A DNA stretch of 64,000 nucleotides from Sphingomonas sp. G-3-2-10 (GTDB lineage Bacteria > Pseudomonadota > Alphaproteobacteria > Sphingomonadales > Sphingomonadaceae). Shown in pieces: positions 1-8,993 of this stretch. The stretch is from positions 2,046,001 through 2,110,000 of the forward strand of contig NZ_JABBFY010000001.1 of assembly GCF_012927115.1 (NCBI RefSeq), written 5' to 3'. Position 1 is the stretch's first letter. Every line of letters begins with the position of its first letter. Position numbers and translations under genes: made by a program. Under the pieces are notes generated by a model that made no database searches, was not told the origin of the DNA, and worked only from the letters and a program-made list of their open reading frames with translations.

Positions 1-1504
1 GCCCGCCATCGATCAGCACCAGATCGGGCCACTCGCCCTGCGTCCGGTCCGGATCCTCGGCCTGCGCGCGCGAGAAACGGCGTTCGAACACTTCGCGCAT
101 CATCGCGAAATCGTCGCCCGGTACGGTCTCCGCGCGCTTGATGTTGAATTTGCGATACTGGCCGGTGCGGAACCCCTCCGGCCCCGCGACGATCATCGCA
201 CCGAGCGCATTGGTGCCCTGGATATGGCTGTTGTCGTACACTTCGATCCGGTCGGGCGAGTCCGGCAGTTCGAAGATGTCCGCCACCTCGGCCAGCAGCT
301 TCGCTTGCGTCGTGCTTTCGGCCAGCCGCCGGTCCAGCGCTTCCTCGGCATTGCGCTTCGCCTGATCCATCAGCCGCTTGCGCGTGCCTCGCTGCGGCAC
401 GCTCAGCGCGACCTTGTGTCCGGCGCGCTCGGCCATCGCTTCGGCGAGCAGTTCGGCTTCGGGCAGATCGCGATCGACGAACACGTTCCGCGACGGTGGC
501 ACTTCCTCGTAGAATTGCATGAGGAACGCGCTGAGCACTTCATCCTCGGGCACGTCGTTGGTGTGCGCGGGAAAGAAGCTGCGATGCCCCCAATTCTGGC
601 CGCCGCGAATGAAGAATGCCTGGATGCCCATCACGCCATTCTTGTGCGCCATCGCGAAGATGTCGGCATCGCCCACGCCCTCGGCATTGATCGCCTGGCT
701 GCCCTGAATGAAGGTCAGCGCCTTCAGCCGGTCGCGCAGCACCGCAGCCTGCTCGAAATCCAGATTCTCCGCCGCAGCCTGCATCGCTTCGCCCAGCCGC
801 GACTGGACCTGAGTCGACTTCCCCTGAAGGAAGTCCTTCGCATCGCTCATCAGCTCGGCATAGCCCGCTTCGTCGATCCGCCCGACGCACGGCGCGGAGC
901 AGCGGCGGATTTGATAGAGCAGGCACGGCCGGTCGCGCGTCGCGAAGAAGCCGTCGGTGCAACTGCGCAGCAGGAACAGCTTTTGCAGCGCGTTGAGCGT
1001 CTTGCGCACCTGCCCCGCCCCGGCGAACGGCCCGAAATAATCGCCCTTCGCGCGCCGCGCGCCGCGATGGAGCTGGACGCGCGGAAAAGCGTGATCGCCG
1101 CGCAGCAGAATGAAGGGGAAGCTCTTATCGTCGCGCAGCAGCACGTTGTAGGCCGGGCGGTAGCGCTTGATCAGCTGCGCTTCGAGCAGCAGCGCTTCGG
1201 CTTCGTTGTTGGTCGTCACGATCGTCATCGATCGCGTCTGCGCCACCATCCGCTGGAGGCGTTTCGACAGGCGCTGGACCTGGGTGTAATTGGTCACCCG
1301 GTTCTTCAGCGCCCGCGCCTTGCCGACATACAGCACGTCGCCGCGCGCATCCTGCATCCGGTACACGCCCGGCCGCGCGGGCAGCGTTTTCAGCACGTTG
1401 CGGATCGCCGCCACGCCCGCGTCGAGATCGGGCGTCCCCTCGCCGCGCACGGCATAGGTCGCCTTTTCCTCGTTGAAGCGATTGGGGGAATTCGGATCGG
1501 ACAT
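1..1504 (-). CDS. uvrC: Excinuclease ABC subunit C (3' end cut by window edge)
   Basis: UvrC makes the dual incisions around lesions held by UvrB in nucleotide excision repair. About 501 residues are present, starting at the ATG complementary to 1502-1504. A GIY-YIG nuclease domain lies near residues 35-115 (PGVYRMQD, then LYVGKAR). A UVR motif for UvrB contact lies near 235-270 (LDFEQAAVLRDRLKAL). The C-terminal RNase H-like nuclease begins at IEVYDNSHIQGT, and the reading leaves the window at LVLIDGG. The last part, including any helix-hairpin-helix domain, is missing only because the window ends. The gene is divergent from the secreted protein at 1739; uvrA lies about 31 kb away. Confidence 0.97.
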   Translation of the reverse strand, partial: MSDPNSPNRFNEEKATYAVRGEGTPDLDAGVAAIRNVLKTLPARPGVYRMQDARGDVLYVGKARALKNRVTNYTQVQRLSKRLQRMVAQTRSMTIVTTNNEAEALLLEAQLIKRYRPAYNVLLRDDKSFPFILLRGDHAFPRVQLHRGARRAKGDYFGPFAGAGQVRKTLNALQKLFLLRSCTDGFFATRDRPCLLYQIRRCSAPCVGRIDEAGYAELMSDAKDFLQGKSTQVQSRLGEAMQAAAENLDFEQAAVLRDRLKALTFIQGSQAINAEGVGDADIFAMAHKNGVMGIQAFFIRGGQNWGHRSFFPAHTNDVPEDEVLSAFLMQFYEEVPPSRNVFVDRDLPEAELLAEAMAERAGHKVALSVPQRGTRKRLMDQAKRNAEEALDRRLAESTTQAKLLAEVADIFELPDSPDRIEVYDNSHIQGTNALGAMIVAGPEGFRTGQYRKFNIKRAETVPGDDFAMMREVFERRFSRAQAEDPDRTQGEWPDLVLIDGG

Positions 1505-1738
1505 CGATGCTGATCTAGGGACTCGATGCAGTTGAGGCCACTCCCCGTCCGCAGGAAAAGCCTAACCCAAATGGGGCTGCTGCGGCCGCGATCGCCGTGC
1601 AAGGGATCGATCTCGATGAAAACAGTGCGGCATCCGGATCGTAACGGGAATATTTTCGCGCGATTGCAGCGCCATGCGGTCTTTCGCTCGTACGCCAGTC
1701 ATGGCATTGATAGCTTCATATTCCGTGGGGGACTCATC

Positions 1739-2170
1739 ATGCGCACGATTCTCGGCCTTGCGGCAATCGCAGCTCTGTCGGCACCGCTTCCGGCCGCCGC
1801 CAGCGACTGGTGGCGCGTCACCACCAACGACACCAGCACCGCCTATATCGATATCGACTCCCTGAAGACCGATGGCCCCTGGATACGGGCCGAGCACACC
1901 CTGATCTATCGCTCCCCCTCGGAGCAGACGCGGGTGAAGACGGTGCACGCCCGGGTCGAGTTCAATTGCCCGAAGCGCGTGTCGCGCTATCGGCTGTTCC
2001 GCGCGATCGACCTCGACGGGCGCGAACTCCACAACATGACCGACCCGGATGATCTCGCCGAACATCCGGCGCAGAAGAACACGATCGGTGGCGATGTGCT
2101 CGATTTCGTCTGCGGCATTTCGCGCGAGCGCGCCGTCCGCGTCGCCAATCCGCTCACCGACCGGCCCTGA
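1739..2170 (+). CDS. Secreted surface-adhesin-E-like protein, copy 1
   Basis: A 143-residue exported protein of unknown role. The ATG at 1739 is preceded by GTGGGGGA and begins a Sec signal peptide (MRTILGLAAIAALSAPLPAAA) with cleavage near residue 21. An upstream in-frame start would place the signal peptide internally, so it was not used. The mature part opens with WWRV and a YIDIDSL element and keeps two cysteines (FNCPKR and FVCGI). This layout resembles the small adhesin-E domain (PF16747-like) from memory only. The next gene is a diverged tandem copy with the same spacing of W, Asp-Ser and Cys landmarks. The pair is probably co-transcribed; the gap is 35 bases. Confidence 0.8.
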   Translation: MRTILGLAAIAALSAPLPAAASDWWRVTTNDTSTAYIDIDSLKTDGPWIRAEHTLIYRSPSEQTRVKTVHARVEFNCPKRVSRYRLFRAIDLDGRELHNMTDPDDLAEHPAQKNTIGGDVLDFVCGISRERAVRVANPLTDRP

Positions 2171-2205
2171 TTTTTCCACTCAACTCATCAAAACGGAGAC
2201 TGTCC

Positions 2206-2652
2206 ATGCGTTTGTTCCTAGCTGCGGCTGCCGCCGCAATCACGATGATCCCGGCCGCCGCCTCGGCGCAGGTTCAGGATTGGGTCCGCGTCGCCGGAAA
2301 CGATCAGATGCTCGCATTCGTCGATGCCGGCTCGATCACCCGCAACGGCACCAAGGCCACTGCCGTTACCTTTTCCGGCTATGCCAAGCCGCTCGGCGAG
2401 ACCGATATCTGGTTCACCGCGGTGAAGGTGGAGTATAACTGCAGCGCGAACAGCTTCCGCACGCTGGAATATACCTATTACGGCAAGGACCGCCGCTCGC
2501 TCGGCACCGAGGCGTCGTTCACCATCAACGAGAACCGCACGCCGAAGACGGGCAGCATCGACGAGCGCTTCTTCCAATATACCTGCAACGGCACCAACGG
2601 CACGCCGTCGGGCAACCCGTTCCGCGACACCGAGGCGCGCTTCCCGCGCTGA
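2206..2652 (+). CDS. Secreted surface-adhesin-E-like protein, copy 2
   Basis: A 148-residue exported protein, paralogous to the gene just upstream. ATG 2206 follows the ribosome-binding sequence ACGGAGAC. A signal peptide ends near ASAQV (residue about 22). The mature region starts DWVRVAG, has FVDAGSI in place of YIDIDSL in copy 1, and carries two cysteines (YNCSAN and YTCNG). No catalytic motif is visible. The two copies share layout more than sequence, so the duplication is old. A bidirectional-looking hairpin follows directly, separating this unit from the convergent histidine kinase. Confidence 0.8.
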   Translation: MRLFLAAAAAAITMIPAAASAQVQDWVRVAGNDQMLAFVDAGSITRNGTKATAVTFSGYAKPLGETDIWFTAVKVEYNCSANSFRTLEYTYYGKDRRSLGTEASFTINENRTPKTGSIDERFFQYTCNGTNGTPSGNPFRDTEARFPR

Positions 2653-2663
2653 TCGCGTCACCG

Positions 2664-2706
2664 ATGAAAAAGGAGGGTCTGCGCTTCGGCGCGGGCCCTT
2701 TTTCAT
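2664..2706. terminator. Bidirectional rho-independent terminator
   Basis: The arms GGGTCTGCGC and GCGCGGGCCC pair, with G-T wobbles, around a TTCG loop. They are flanked by A-rich sequence on the left and CTTTTTC on the right. It sits between two convergent genes, so it can serve both strands. Confidence 0.8.
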
Positions 2707-2715
2707 GCGCGCCGT

Positions 2716-4575
2716 TCAGGCCGCGGCGTCGATCACCTGACGCACCTTGCCCGCGAGCTGGGCAATGGTGAAGGGCTTGGCGAGGAAATGGACGTCATGG
2801 TCCAGCACGCCGTTATGGACGATCGAATTGCGGGTATAGCCGGTCGTGTAGAGCACTTTCAGCCCCGGACGCATCGCAACCGCGCGCTCCGCCAGCTGCC
2901 GCCCGTTCATCTCTGGCATCACCACGTCGGTGAACAGCAGGTCGATCCGCGGCTCCGAACGGATCAGCTCCAGCGCCGCGTTCGGCGTACCGGCATGGAC
3001 AACGGCATAGCCAAGCTCGCGCAGCGTCTCGACCGAGAGCTGGCGCACGCGCTCCTCGTCCTCGACCACCAGCACCACCTCCCCGCGCTTCGCGCGGGGC
3101 AGATCGCCTTCGGGCACGATCGTCGTGACCTGTTCGGCGATGCCGAAATGGCGCTTGAGATAGAGCTTCACCGTCGTGCCGACGCCGGGCTCGGAATAGA
3201 TCTTCACATGGCCGCCGCTCTGCTTGACGAAGCCATAGACCTGACTGAGCCCAAGGCCCGTGCCCTTGCCCACCCCCTTGGTGGTGAAGAAGGGATCGAA
3301 CGCGCGCTCGATCACTTCGGCGGGCATCCCGCCGCCGGTGTCGGTGACGCTGACCATCACATACTGGCCCGGCGTCACTTCGTTGTGGCTCGCGGCATAG
3401 CCTTCGTCGAGATGCGTGTTCGCGGTCTCGATCGTCAGCCGGCCGCCCTCGGGCATCGCATCGCGGCCGTTGACGCACAGATTGACCAGCGCGCTTTCCA
3501 ACTGGCCCGCATCGATGAACGCCGGCCACAGCCCGCCCGCCAGCACGGTCTCGAACTGGATCGTCTCGCCGATCGTACGGCGCAACAGCTCGCTCATCCC
3601 GCCGACCAGCTTGTTCGCGTCCAGCGCCTGCGGAGCCAGCGGCTGCTGGCGTGAAAAGGCGAGCAGGCGCGAGGTGAGCTGCGCGGCGCGTTCGGCGCCC
3701 TGCATCGCATTGTCGATGCTGGCTTCGGCCTTGCGCGGATCCTTCGTCATCCGCCGCTTGGCCATGTCGAGCGATCCGATGACGATCGCGAGCATGTTGT
3801 TGAAGTCGTGCGCGATGCCGCCGGTCAGCTGGCCGACCGACTCCATCTTGTGCATCTGGCGGACCTGAGCCTCCACCGCCTCGCGGGTCGCCGCTTCTTC
3901 GATCAGCCTGGCGTTGGCGTCTTCCAGCGCTTCGCCCGCGGTGATCGCAGCCGCCGCGCGCCGCCGCGCGTCACGCGCCGCGAACCAGGCCAGCCCGGCA
4001 GTCGCGGCGAGACAGACGATCAGCCAGAAGCTGAGCTGCCGCGACAGGCTCTGGACCCGCTCGATCCGCGTATCGAGCAGCGCGCTCTCGACCGCGAGCA
4101 TCTCGCGAACCTTGGCGCGCGACGCGTCCATCAGCGGCTTGCCGACGCCGCCGCGCATGTCCGAGCCGGGATCGTAGCTCAGGTCCTTCGCCCGGCCGAT
4201 GCCGATATCCAGCCGCGCAACCCGCCGGAGCGCCAGATCGGACAGCCGATCCAGCCGGGCGATCTGCTCGGGATTGTCGGCCAGCAAGCTGCGCAGGGTC
4301 TCCAGATCGGTGGAGAGCCGCTTCTTCCCGTCCAGATACGGCGTCAGATATTCGCGATCGCGCGTGATCAGATAGCCGCGCTGGCCGGTCTCGGCATCCT
4401 GCAGATCGGACAGGACAGCGCGAAGCTGCTCCTGCGCGCGCAGCGTGTGCACGACCCAGCGCTGCGACTGCTGCTGCTCGCGAAACAGCCACAGCGTCCC
4501 CAGCACCGCTGTGGCGAGGAGCGCAAAACCGATGACGAGAGCGATCAACCCCAGATCGCGGCGGGTGTCTGCCAT
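2716..4575 (-). CDS. CHASE3-domain hybrid sensor histidine kinase
   Basis: A 619-residue membrane-bound hybrid kinase. TM1 is near residues 10-31. A periplasmic CHASE3 domain follows ([13 protein letters not shown] near 59-71, typical of the family). TM2 is near 182-200, then a coiled linker, then HisKA with the phospho-acceptor in GGIAHDFNN (His256). The ATP-binding domain has NGRDAM as N box and DTGGGM and GTGLGLSQ as G boxes. A C-terminal receiver starts near 498 with Asp550 in [11 protein letters not shown]. The signal sensed is not readable from sequence, and no DNA-binding response regulator is adjacent, so output may go by phosphotransfer. It sits just downstream of the atp terminator, as its own unit. 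Confidence 0.93.
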   Translation of the reverse strand: MADTRRDLGLIALVIGFALLATAVLGTLWLFREQQQSQRWVVHTLRAQEQLRAVLSDLQDAETGQRGYLITRDREYLTPYLDGKKRLSTDLETLRSLLADNPEQIARLDRLSDLALRRVARLDIGIGRAKDLSYDPGSDMRGGVGKPLMDASRAKVREMLAVESALLDTRIERVQSLSRQLSFWLIVCLAATAGLAWFAARDARRRAAAAITAGEALEDANARLIEEAATREAVEAQVRQMHKMESVGQLTGGIAHDFNNMLAIVIGSLDMAKRRMTKDPRKAEASIDNAMQGAERAAQLTSRLLAFSRQQPLAPQALDANKLVGGMSELLRRTIGETIQFETVLAGGLWPAFIDAGQLESALVNLCVNGRDAMPEGGRLTIETANTHLDEGYAASHNEVTPGQYVMVSVTDTGGGMPAEVIERAFDPFFTTKGVGKGTGLGLSQVYGFVKQSGGHVKIYSEPGVGTTVKLYLKRHFGIAEQVTTIVPEGDLPRAKRGEVVLVVEDEERVRQLSVETLRELGYAVVHAGTPNAALELIRSEPRIDLLFTDVVMPEMNGRQLAERAVAMRPGLKVLYTTGYTRNSIVHNGVLDHDVHFLAKPFTIAQLAGKVRQVIDAAA

Positions 4576-4654
4576 GCAGCGGTCTTAGGGGGTTTTACGG
4601 AGGGAGCAATGACTTACCGCCATTCCCGCACTATTCGCCCCGCCACAAACACGA

Positions 4655-4680
4655 ACGCCCCGGCGTTTCCGCCGGGGCGT
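4655..4680 (-). terminator. Terminator of the atp F0 operon
   Basis: A perfect 11-bp stem (ACGCCCCGGCG / CGCCGGGGCGT) with a TTTC loop. On the minus strand it is followed by T-rich sequence (TCGTGTTTGT). It lies 27 bases past the stop of the last atp gene. Confidence 0.8.
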
Positions 4681-4706
4681 CCAGTGCATCGGACCCAAGC
4701 CGTGCG

Positions 4707-5345
4707 TCAGTTGACGCTGGCCAGCCCCGCGATGGTGCTGTCGACCAGCACCTTGTCCGCGGCCGCGCCGTGCTTGTCGGCGATGATCGCCGCAGCGGCC
4801 TTGGCAGCGGCATCGGCGGTCTTCGCGCGGATCTCGGCGATCGCGGCGCGCTCGGCGGCGGCGATCTTGTCCTCGGCCATCTTGGTGCGGCGCGCGGTCA
4901 GATCCTTCGCATCGGCTTCCGCCTTGGCGATCACCAGAGCAGCTTCCTGATCTGCATGTTCCAGCATCGCGGCGGTTTCCGCCTCGGCGCCGGCGATCTT
5001 GCGGGCATATTCGTCGCGCAGCGCTTCGGCTTCGGCGCGCAGCGCCTTGGCTTCCTCGAGCCGCGAGCGGATCGCCGCGATCTGGCCATCCAGCCCGCGG
5101 GTGATCAGACCCGGGACCTTTTTCCAGACCAGGATGCCGATGAACACCGCCATCGAGATCGAGACCCAGATGGTCGCGTCGATGCCGAAGATGTTCGGTT
5201 CGGCATGATGGGCTTCGCTCGGCCCGCCATGCTCGATCGTCACGGCCTGCACGCCGGTATCCGGAACGGGCATACCCTTGCCGTGCTCGGCTTCGCTCAG
5301 ATTGTGCGCAACCGTCGCGTCGGCCGCCTGATGCGCGTTAGCCAT
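4707..5345 (-). CDS. atpF: ATP synthase F0 subunit b
   Basis: Peripheral-stalk subunit b of F1F0-ATP synthase, 212 residues. A polar N-terminal extension of about 55 residues precedes the single membrane anchor (TIWVSISMAVFIGILVW). A long charged, Ala/Glu-rich coiled coil (about 85-200) follows and dimerises with b' to reach F1. The extended N-terminus is usual for alphaproteobacterial b. It overlaps the upstream b' gene by 8 bases, which suggests translational coupling. It is last in atpI-atpB-atpE-b'-b and ends before a strong terminator. F1 genes are not in this window, as expected for alphaproteobacteria, where F0 and F1 are separate operons. Confidence 0.93.
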   Translation of the reverse strand: MANAHQAADATVAHNLSEAEHGKGMPVPDTGVQAVTIEHGGPSEAHHAEPNIFGIDATIWVSISMAVFIGILVWKKVPGLITRGLDGQIAAIRSRLEEAKALRAEAEALRDEYARKIAGAEAETAAMLEHADQEAALVIAKAEADAKDLTARRTKMAEDKIAAAERAAIAEIRAKTADAAAKAAAAIIADKHGAAADKVLVDSTIAGLASVN

Positions 5346-5829
5346 TGAGCACCGCCTTCACTGCCTTCTTCGCGTCCGCTGCGGTCACCTTCGAACCGGT
5401 CAGCCGGCCGACAATGTCCTGAGCGGCGTCCGCCGCGACGGCTTCGATCTCGGCGGCGGCAGCAGCGCTGGCCTCGGTGATCTTCGCTTCCGCGGAAGTC
5501 ACCTTCGCCTCGATCTTGGCATTCGCCTTGGCGAGGGTCTTCTCGGTCGCGAGCGCGGCCTTGGCGCGGGCTTCGCCCACGCGCTTCTGGGCCGTCTCGC
5601 GTGCCGCATTCTCACGCAGCCGCCACGCTTCTTCCTGCTCGTCGGCAACGGCGCGCGCGGCCTCGGCGGCGGCGAGATCGTCGGCAACGCTCTTGTCGCG
5701 CTGGTCGACGGTCGACGTCACCTTGGGAAGCATCATCTTGCCGATGACGAAGAAGACGATCCCGAACGTCAGCAGCAGCCAGAAGAGCTGCGACGCGAAG
5801 GTCTCGGCGAGTTGGGAGATCTGTGGCAT
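5338..5829 (-). CDS. atpF2: ATP synthase F0 subunit b'
   Basis: The second b-type stalk subunit (b'), 163 residues, found in alphaproteobacteria, cyanobacteria and plastids. The N-terminus MPQISQLAETFASQLFWLL is the family hallmark and runs into the single TM helix. A proline (MMLPKVTS) ends the helix, then a long Ala/Glu/Lys coiled coil follows (about 45-145). It is assigned b' rather than b by its short N-terminus and its position directly after subunit c. Its stop codon lies inside the start of atpF (8-base overlap). Confidence 0.93.
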   Translation of the reverse strand: MPQISQLAETFASQLFWLLLTFGIVFFVIGKMMLPKVTSTVDQRDKSVADDLAAAEAARAVADEQEEAWRLRENAARETAQKRVGEARAKAALATEKTLAKANAKIEAKVTSAEAKITEASAAAAAEIEAVAADAAQDIVGRLTGSKVTAADAKKAVKAVLNG

Positions 5830-5880
5830 TTCAATCCTACCGGATACGGGCCGGCACCAGGGCCGGCCCGATCGGAGATG

Positions 5881-6108
5881 TTAGGCGACGAAGATCAGGA
5901 TCATCGCCACGACGAACGCGAGCAGGCCGAGAAGCTCGGCGGCCGCGAAGCCGATGAACAGACGGCCCTGCTGGCCATCGGCCGCGCCCGGATTGCGCAG
6001 CGCGCCTTCGAGGAACGAACCGAACACGTTGCCCACGCCGATGGCGGCCATGCCGGCGCCGATTGCCGCGAGACCCGCACCGATGAGCTTTGCTGCTTCT
6101 GCGTCCAT
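5881..6108 (-). CDS. atpE: ATP synthase F0 subunit c
   Basis: Proteolipid subunit of the rotating c-ring, 75 residues. Two hairpin TM helices flank a polar loop ([12 protein letters not shown]). Helix 1 carries the Gly/Ala-rich packing face ([18 protein letters not shown]), and helix 2 carries the proton-binding carboxylate Glu58 in [10 protein letters not shown]. No sodium-binding Gln/Ser pattern stands out, so proton coupling is expected. It lies between atpB and b', 51 bases upstream of b'. Confidence 0.97.
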   Translation of the reverse strand: MDAEAAKLIGAGLAAIGAGMAAIGVGNVFGSFLEGALRNPGAADGQQGRLFIGFAAAELLGLLAFVVAMILIFVA

Positions 6109-6156
6109 TTCAAATCACTCCTGCGTAAATTCGTTGGTTAGGTTGGGTAAGAAAAC

Positions 6157-6939
6157 TCAGTGCAGATGCTCGGCGTCGTGGATGTACAGCGACGTCAGCA
6201 GCGCAAAGACATAGGCCTGGATCCCGGCGACCAGCACTTCGAGCGCTGACACACCGACCATCAGCGTGAAGCTGGGGATGCCCACCACGCCGCCCCACAG
6301 GGCGCCGGCATTGGCCGAGTTGATCACGAAGCCGGCAAGCACCTTGAGCAGGATGTGGCCGGCGATCATCGCGACGAACAGTCGCAGGCCAAGGCTGAAG
6401 GGGCGGAACAGGAACGATACCAGCTCGATCGGGAAGATGATCAGCACCATCGGCAGCGGCGTGCCCTTGGGCACGAACAGGCTGAAGAAGTGGAACCCAT
6501 GCTTCCAGAAGCCGACGATCAGCACGATCGAGAAGCTCATGATCGCCAGCGCACCGGTGACGGTGAAGTGGCTGGTGAAGGTGAAGGGATGGATGCCGAA
6601 CAGGCCCAGCGGCAGCAGGCCGAGCAGGTTGGCGAAGAGGATGAACATGAACAGCGAGAACACGTAAGGCAGGTACTTGCGACCGCCCTTGCCGATATTG
6701 TCGTCGACCAGCTTGCTCACGAAACCGGTGAAGTTCTCGACCAGCATCTGCCAGCGGCCGGGAACGACCTGCTGCTTCATGCCGCCGAGCATGAACACCC
6801 ACAGCACTACCACGGCCGCGCACATCCACAGTGCCGAATTGGTGAAGGCGATCTGATGGCCGGCGATGTTGAAGCCGTCCCAGATGGTCTGCACCTCGAA
6901 CTGGTGCATCGGGTCAATCTTGCCTGATTCAGCAGCCAC
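6157..6939 (-). CDS. atpB: ATP synthase F0 subunit a
   Basis: Subunit a forms the proton half-channels and contacts the c-ring; 260 residues with about six TM segments. The essential arginine lies in the penultimate-helix region LGLRLFVAMIAGH. The start is a GTG at 6937-6939, giving MAAESGKIDPMHQFEV, the N-terminus expected for sphingomonads. The in-frame ATG at 6909 would remove conserved N-terminal residues, so GTG is preferred. It follows atpI by 36 bases and precedes atpE. Confidence 0.95.
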   Translation of the reverse strand: MAAESGKIDPMHQFEVQTIWDGFNIAGHQIAFTNSALWMCAAVVVLWVFMLGGMKQQVVPGRWQMLVENFTGFVSKLVDDNIGKGGRKYLPYVFSLFMFILFANLLGLLPLGLFGIHPFTFTSHFTVTGALAIMSFSIVLIVGFWKHGFHFFSLFVPKGTPLPMVLIIFPIELVSFLFRPFSLGLRLFVAMIAGHILLKVLAGFVINSANAGALWGGVVGIPSFTLMVGVSALEVLVAGIQAYVFALLTSLYIHDAEHLH

Positions 6940-6975
6940 GCTTGGTTCCGTCCTGTAACCAAAGCGCCCGAAGCG

Positions 6976-7293
6976 TCACTTCGAGCGCTGGTTTGAAATC
7001 CTGATGATGTTCCTGAACGCGCTGGCGATTCCGAGGAACAGCAGCACGAGCAGGAGCCAGGGCGAGGTTCCCAGCCAATAGTCGAGCGCACCGCCGACTA
7101 CGGCCCCTCCGACCAGTCCCCCAACCAGTTCGGCCAGCACGCGGTTGCCGAGACGGTATCCGTCGTCGCCCTTGCCCCGTGCCTCGCCGTTCCTGATCGC
7201 CTCTTCCGATTTTGCCTGCCGCAGCCTCGCATCGAGCGAGGTGAGGCGTGCATCCTCCTGAAGGGGTTCCGATCCGGGCTCGTTTTCAGCCAT
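6976..7293 (-). CDS. atpI: AtpI / AtpZ-type F0 assembly protein
   Basis: First gene of the F0 operon, 105 residues. A charged cytosolic N-terminus (about 1-45) is followed by two TM helices (about 48-66 with GGLVGGAVVGGALDYWLG, and about 74-92). The family helps c-ring assembly and stability and is not part of the mature enzyme. Its identity rests on position plus the Gly-rich first helix. The upstream gap to radC (about 195 bases) must hold the divergent atp and radC promoters. Confidence 0.88.
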   Translation of the reverse strand: MAENEPGSEPLQEDARLTSLDARLRQAKSEEAIRNGEARGKGDDGYRLGNRVLAELVGGLVGGAVVGGALDYWLGTSPWLLLVLLFLGIASAFRNIIRISNQRSK

Positions 7294-7488
7294 TTCGCTT
7301 CTCCACCAAGCCGTTCCGGGCAGGGGCCAAGCGCATGTGCCAAGGGCGAGCCCGCCAAGGCACGCGCGCTTTAGGAAGGGGTTGATCCCGAGTCAACACC
7401 GGCATGCCGCACTGCGGCGGAACGAACCGCCCCTCGCCCTTCCCTTCGCTCGCTTCCATCGCCCCCGGCCCTCTGTTACGCCTCTGCA

Positions 7489-8169
7489 ATGTCCGAAGCC
7501 CCCGACACCAGCGGCCATCGCGCGCGATTGCGCCAGCGGTTGTTCGAGGGCGGGCCGGACGCGCTGCTCGATCACGAGTTGATCGAATATCTCCTCGCCC
7601 TCGCCATTCCGCGCCGTGACACCAAGCCCTTGGCGAAGGCGCTGTTGCGCGAATTCGGCGGAATCGCCGCCTTGCTCACCGCCGACGCCAAATCGCTCGC
7701 CCGCGTGCCGGGCATGGGCGAAACCAGCGCCGCAGCGCTCAAGGCCGCGCACGCCGCCGCGCTGCGCCTGCTGCGCGCCGAAATCGCCGGCCGGCCGATG
7801 CTGGGCAACTGGCAGGCGCTGCTCGACTATCTGCGCGCCGACATGGCGCACCATAGTATAGAGCGTGTCCGCGTGCTTCATCTCAACAGCAAGAACCTGC
7901 TGATCCGCGACGAGCTCGTCAGCGAAGGATCGATCGACGAAGCGGCCGTCTATATCCGCGAGATCGTCCGCCGCGCGATCGATCTCGGCTCGGCAGCGAT
8001 CATCCTCGTCCACAATCATCCCTCGGGCGATCCCTCGCCCAGTCGCGCCGACATCGAACTGACGCGCAACCTCGCCGACGCCGCCAAGCGGCTCGGCATC
8101 GCGGTGCATGATCACATCATCATCGGCACCGACGGCCATGTCAGCCTGAGATCGCAGGGGCTGATCTGA
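7489..8169 (+). CDS. radC: RadC family JAB/MPN-domain protein
   Basis: A 226-residue RadC homologue. The N-terminal part has a helix-hairpin-helix-like segment (ARVPGMGETSAAALKAAH, about 71-88). The C-terminal domain has the JAMM metal motif HNHPSGDPSPSRAD with His175, His177 and Asp188. The RadC name dates from a repair phenotype that was later reassigned; the real role, probably a metalloprotease-like fold, is unsettled. It is transcribed divergently from the atp operon. Confidence 0.93.
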   Translation: MSEAPDTSGHRARLRQRLFEGGPDALLDHELIEYLLALAIPRRDTKPLAKALLREFGGIAALLTADAKSLARVPGMGETSAAALKAAHAAALRLLRAEIAGRPMLGNWQALLDYLRADMAHHSIERVRVLHLNSKNLLIRDELVSEGSIDEAAVYIREIVRRAIDLGSAAIILVHNHPSGDPSPSRADIELTRNLADAAKRLGIAVHDHIIIGTDGHVSLRSQGLI

Positions 8170-8225
8170 AACATTGCGAGCGCCCGGCCGCGCCGCTACC
8201 CCGGCAACAAAGAAGGGGAACCATC

Positions 8226-8915
8226 ATGAAGCATCTTCTCGCCGCCGCTGCCGCCACGCTGGCCTTGGCCGCCCTGCCCGCCCAGGCGCAGATCGCCGCG
8301 AAGCGCAATGCGGACAATGTCCCCTATTGCTCGATGAAGGACGGGGTCCTGATCGGCTATCCCGACGGCAATTTCGAATTCAACTATACGATGACGATGA
8401 CCGCCGATCCGGCCCGATCCACCTTTGACGGCGGCCCGGGCATGTTCCGCGCGACGCCGAACCTGTTCCTCTTCTTCAACTTCCTGATCGGCCCCGACGG
8501 TCGCCCTACCGGCCCGATCCTGCCCTTCTCGCTGACCGCTTCATTCGGCCGCTTCGTCGAGGGGCGCGAGGCCGGTACGCCGGATACGCTGCGCCTGCGC
8601 ATCGAATCCGGCACGCTCCGCTCCCCGCCCCTCACCATCAGCGGCATGGCGCGCGAGAGCAATCGCATCAGTGCGACCCTGGTCGAGACCAATTCGGGCC
8701 TCGACGGCTATGACGTGACGGCGCCGCAGGAGGATCTCAACCGCCTGGCCGAAGCGTCGCTGGCGTCGGGCGCGGTGCTCTATATCCATCGCGGCGACAA
8801 GCAGATCGCCCGCGCCGTTGTGCCCGCGCGCAGCACCGGCACCTCGCGCACCGATGCGCTGGCCTGGGCATCGAATACCTATCCGCTGCTCAAGAAGGGC
8901 CAGTGCCCGGCCTGA
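8226..8915 (+). CDS. Secreted protein of unknown function
   Basis: A 229-residue exported protein. A clear signal peptide (MKHLLAAAAATLALAALPAQAQ) follows a good ribosome-binding site (AAGGGGAACC). The mature region is rich in beta-forming and polar residues and has two cysteines (YCSMKDG near the N-terminus and GQCPA at the very end) that could form a disulfide. I recognise no family. It follows radC by 56 bases and may be in the same transcript. Confidence 0.75.
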   Translation: MKHLLAAAAATLALAALPAQAQIAAKRNADNVPYCSMKDGVLIGYPDGNFEFNYTMTMTADPARSTFDGGPGMFRATPNLFLFFNFLIGPDGRPTGPILPFSLTASFGRFVEGREAGTPDTLRLRIESGTLRSPPLTISGMARESNRISATLVETNSGLDGYDVTAPQEDLNRLAEASLASGAVLYIHRGDKQIARAVVPARSTGTSRTDALAWASNTYPLLKKGQCPA

Positions 8916-8993
8916 CCCATACGCAATGGCGGCCGCCGGAGGGAGTAACCCGGCGACCGTCATCGATATGCGGCGATTATTGCGCCGCGGGGC

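Noticed and set aside
7393..8139. 248-codon frame antisense to radC
   Set aside because: Shadow of radC; no ribosome site and Arg/Gly/Ala-rich composition.
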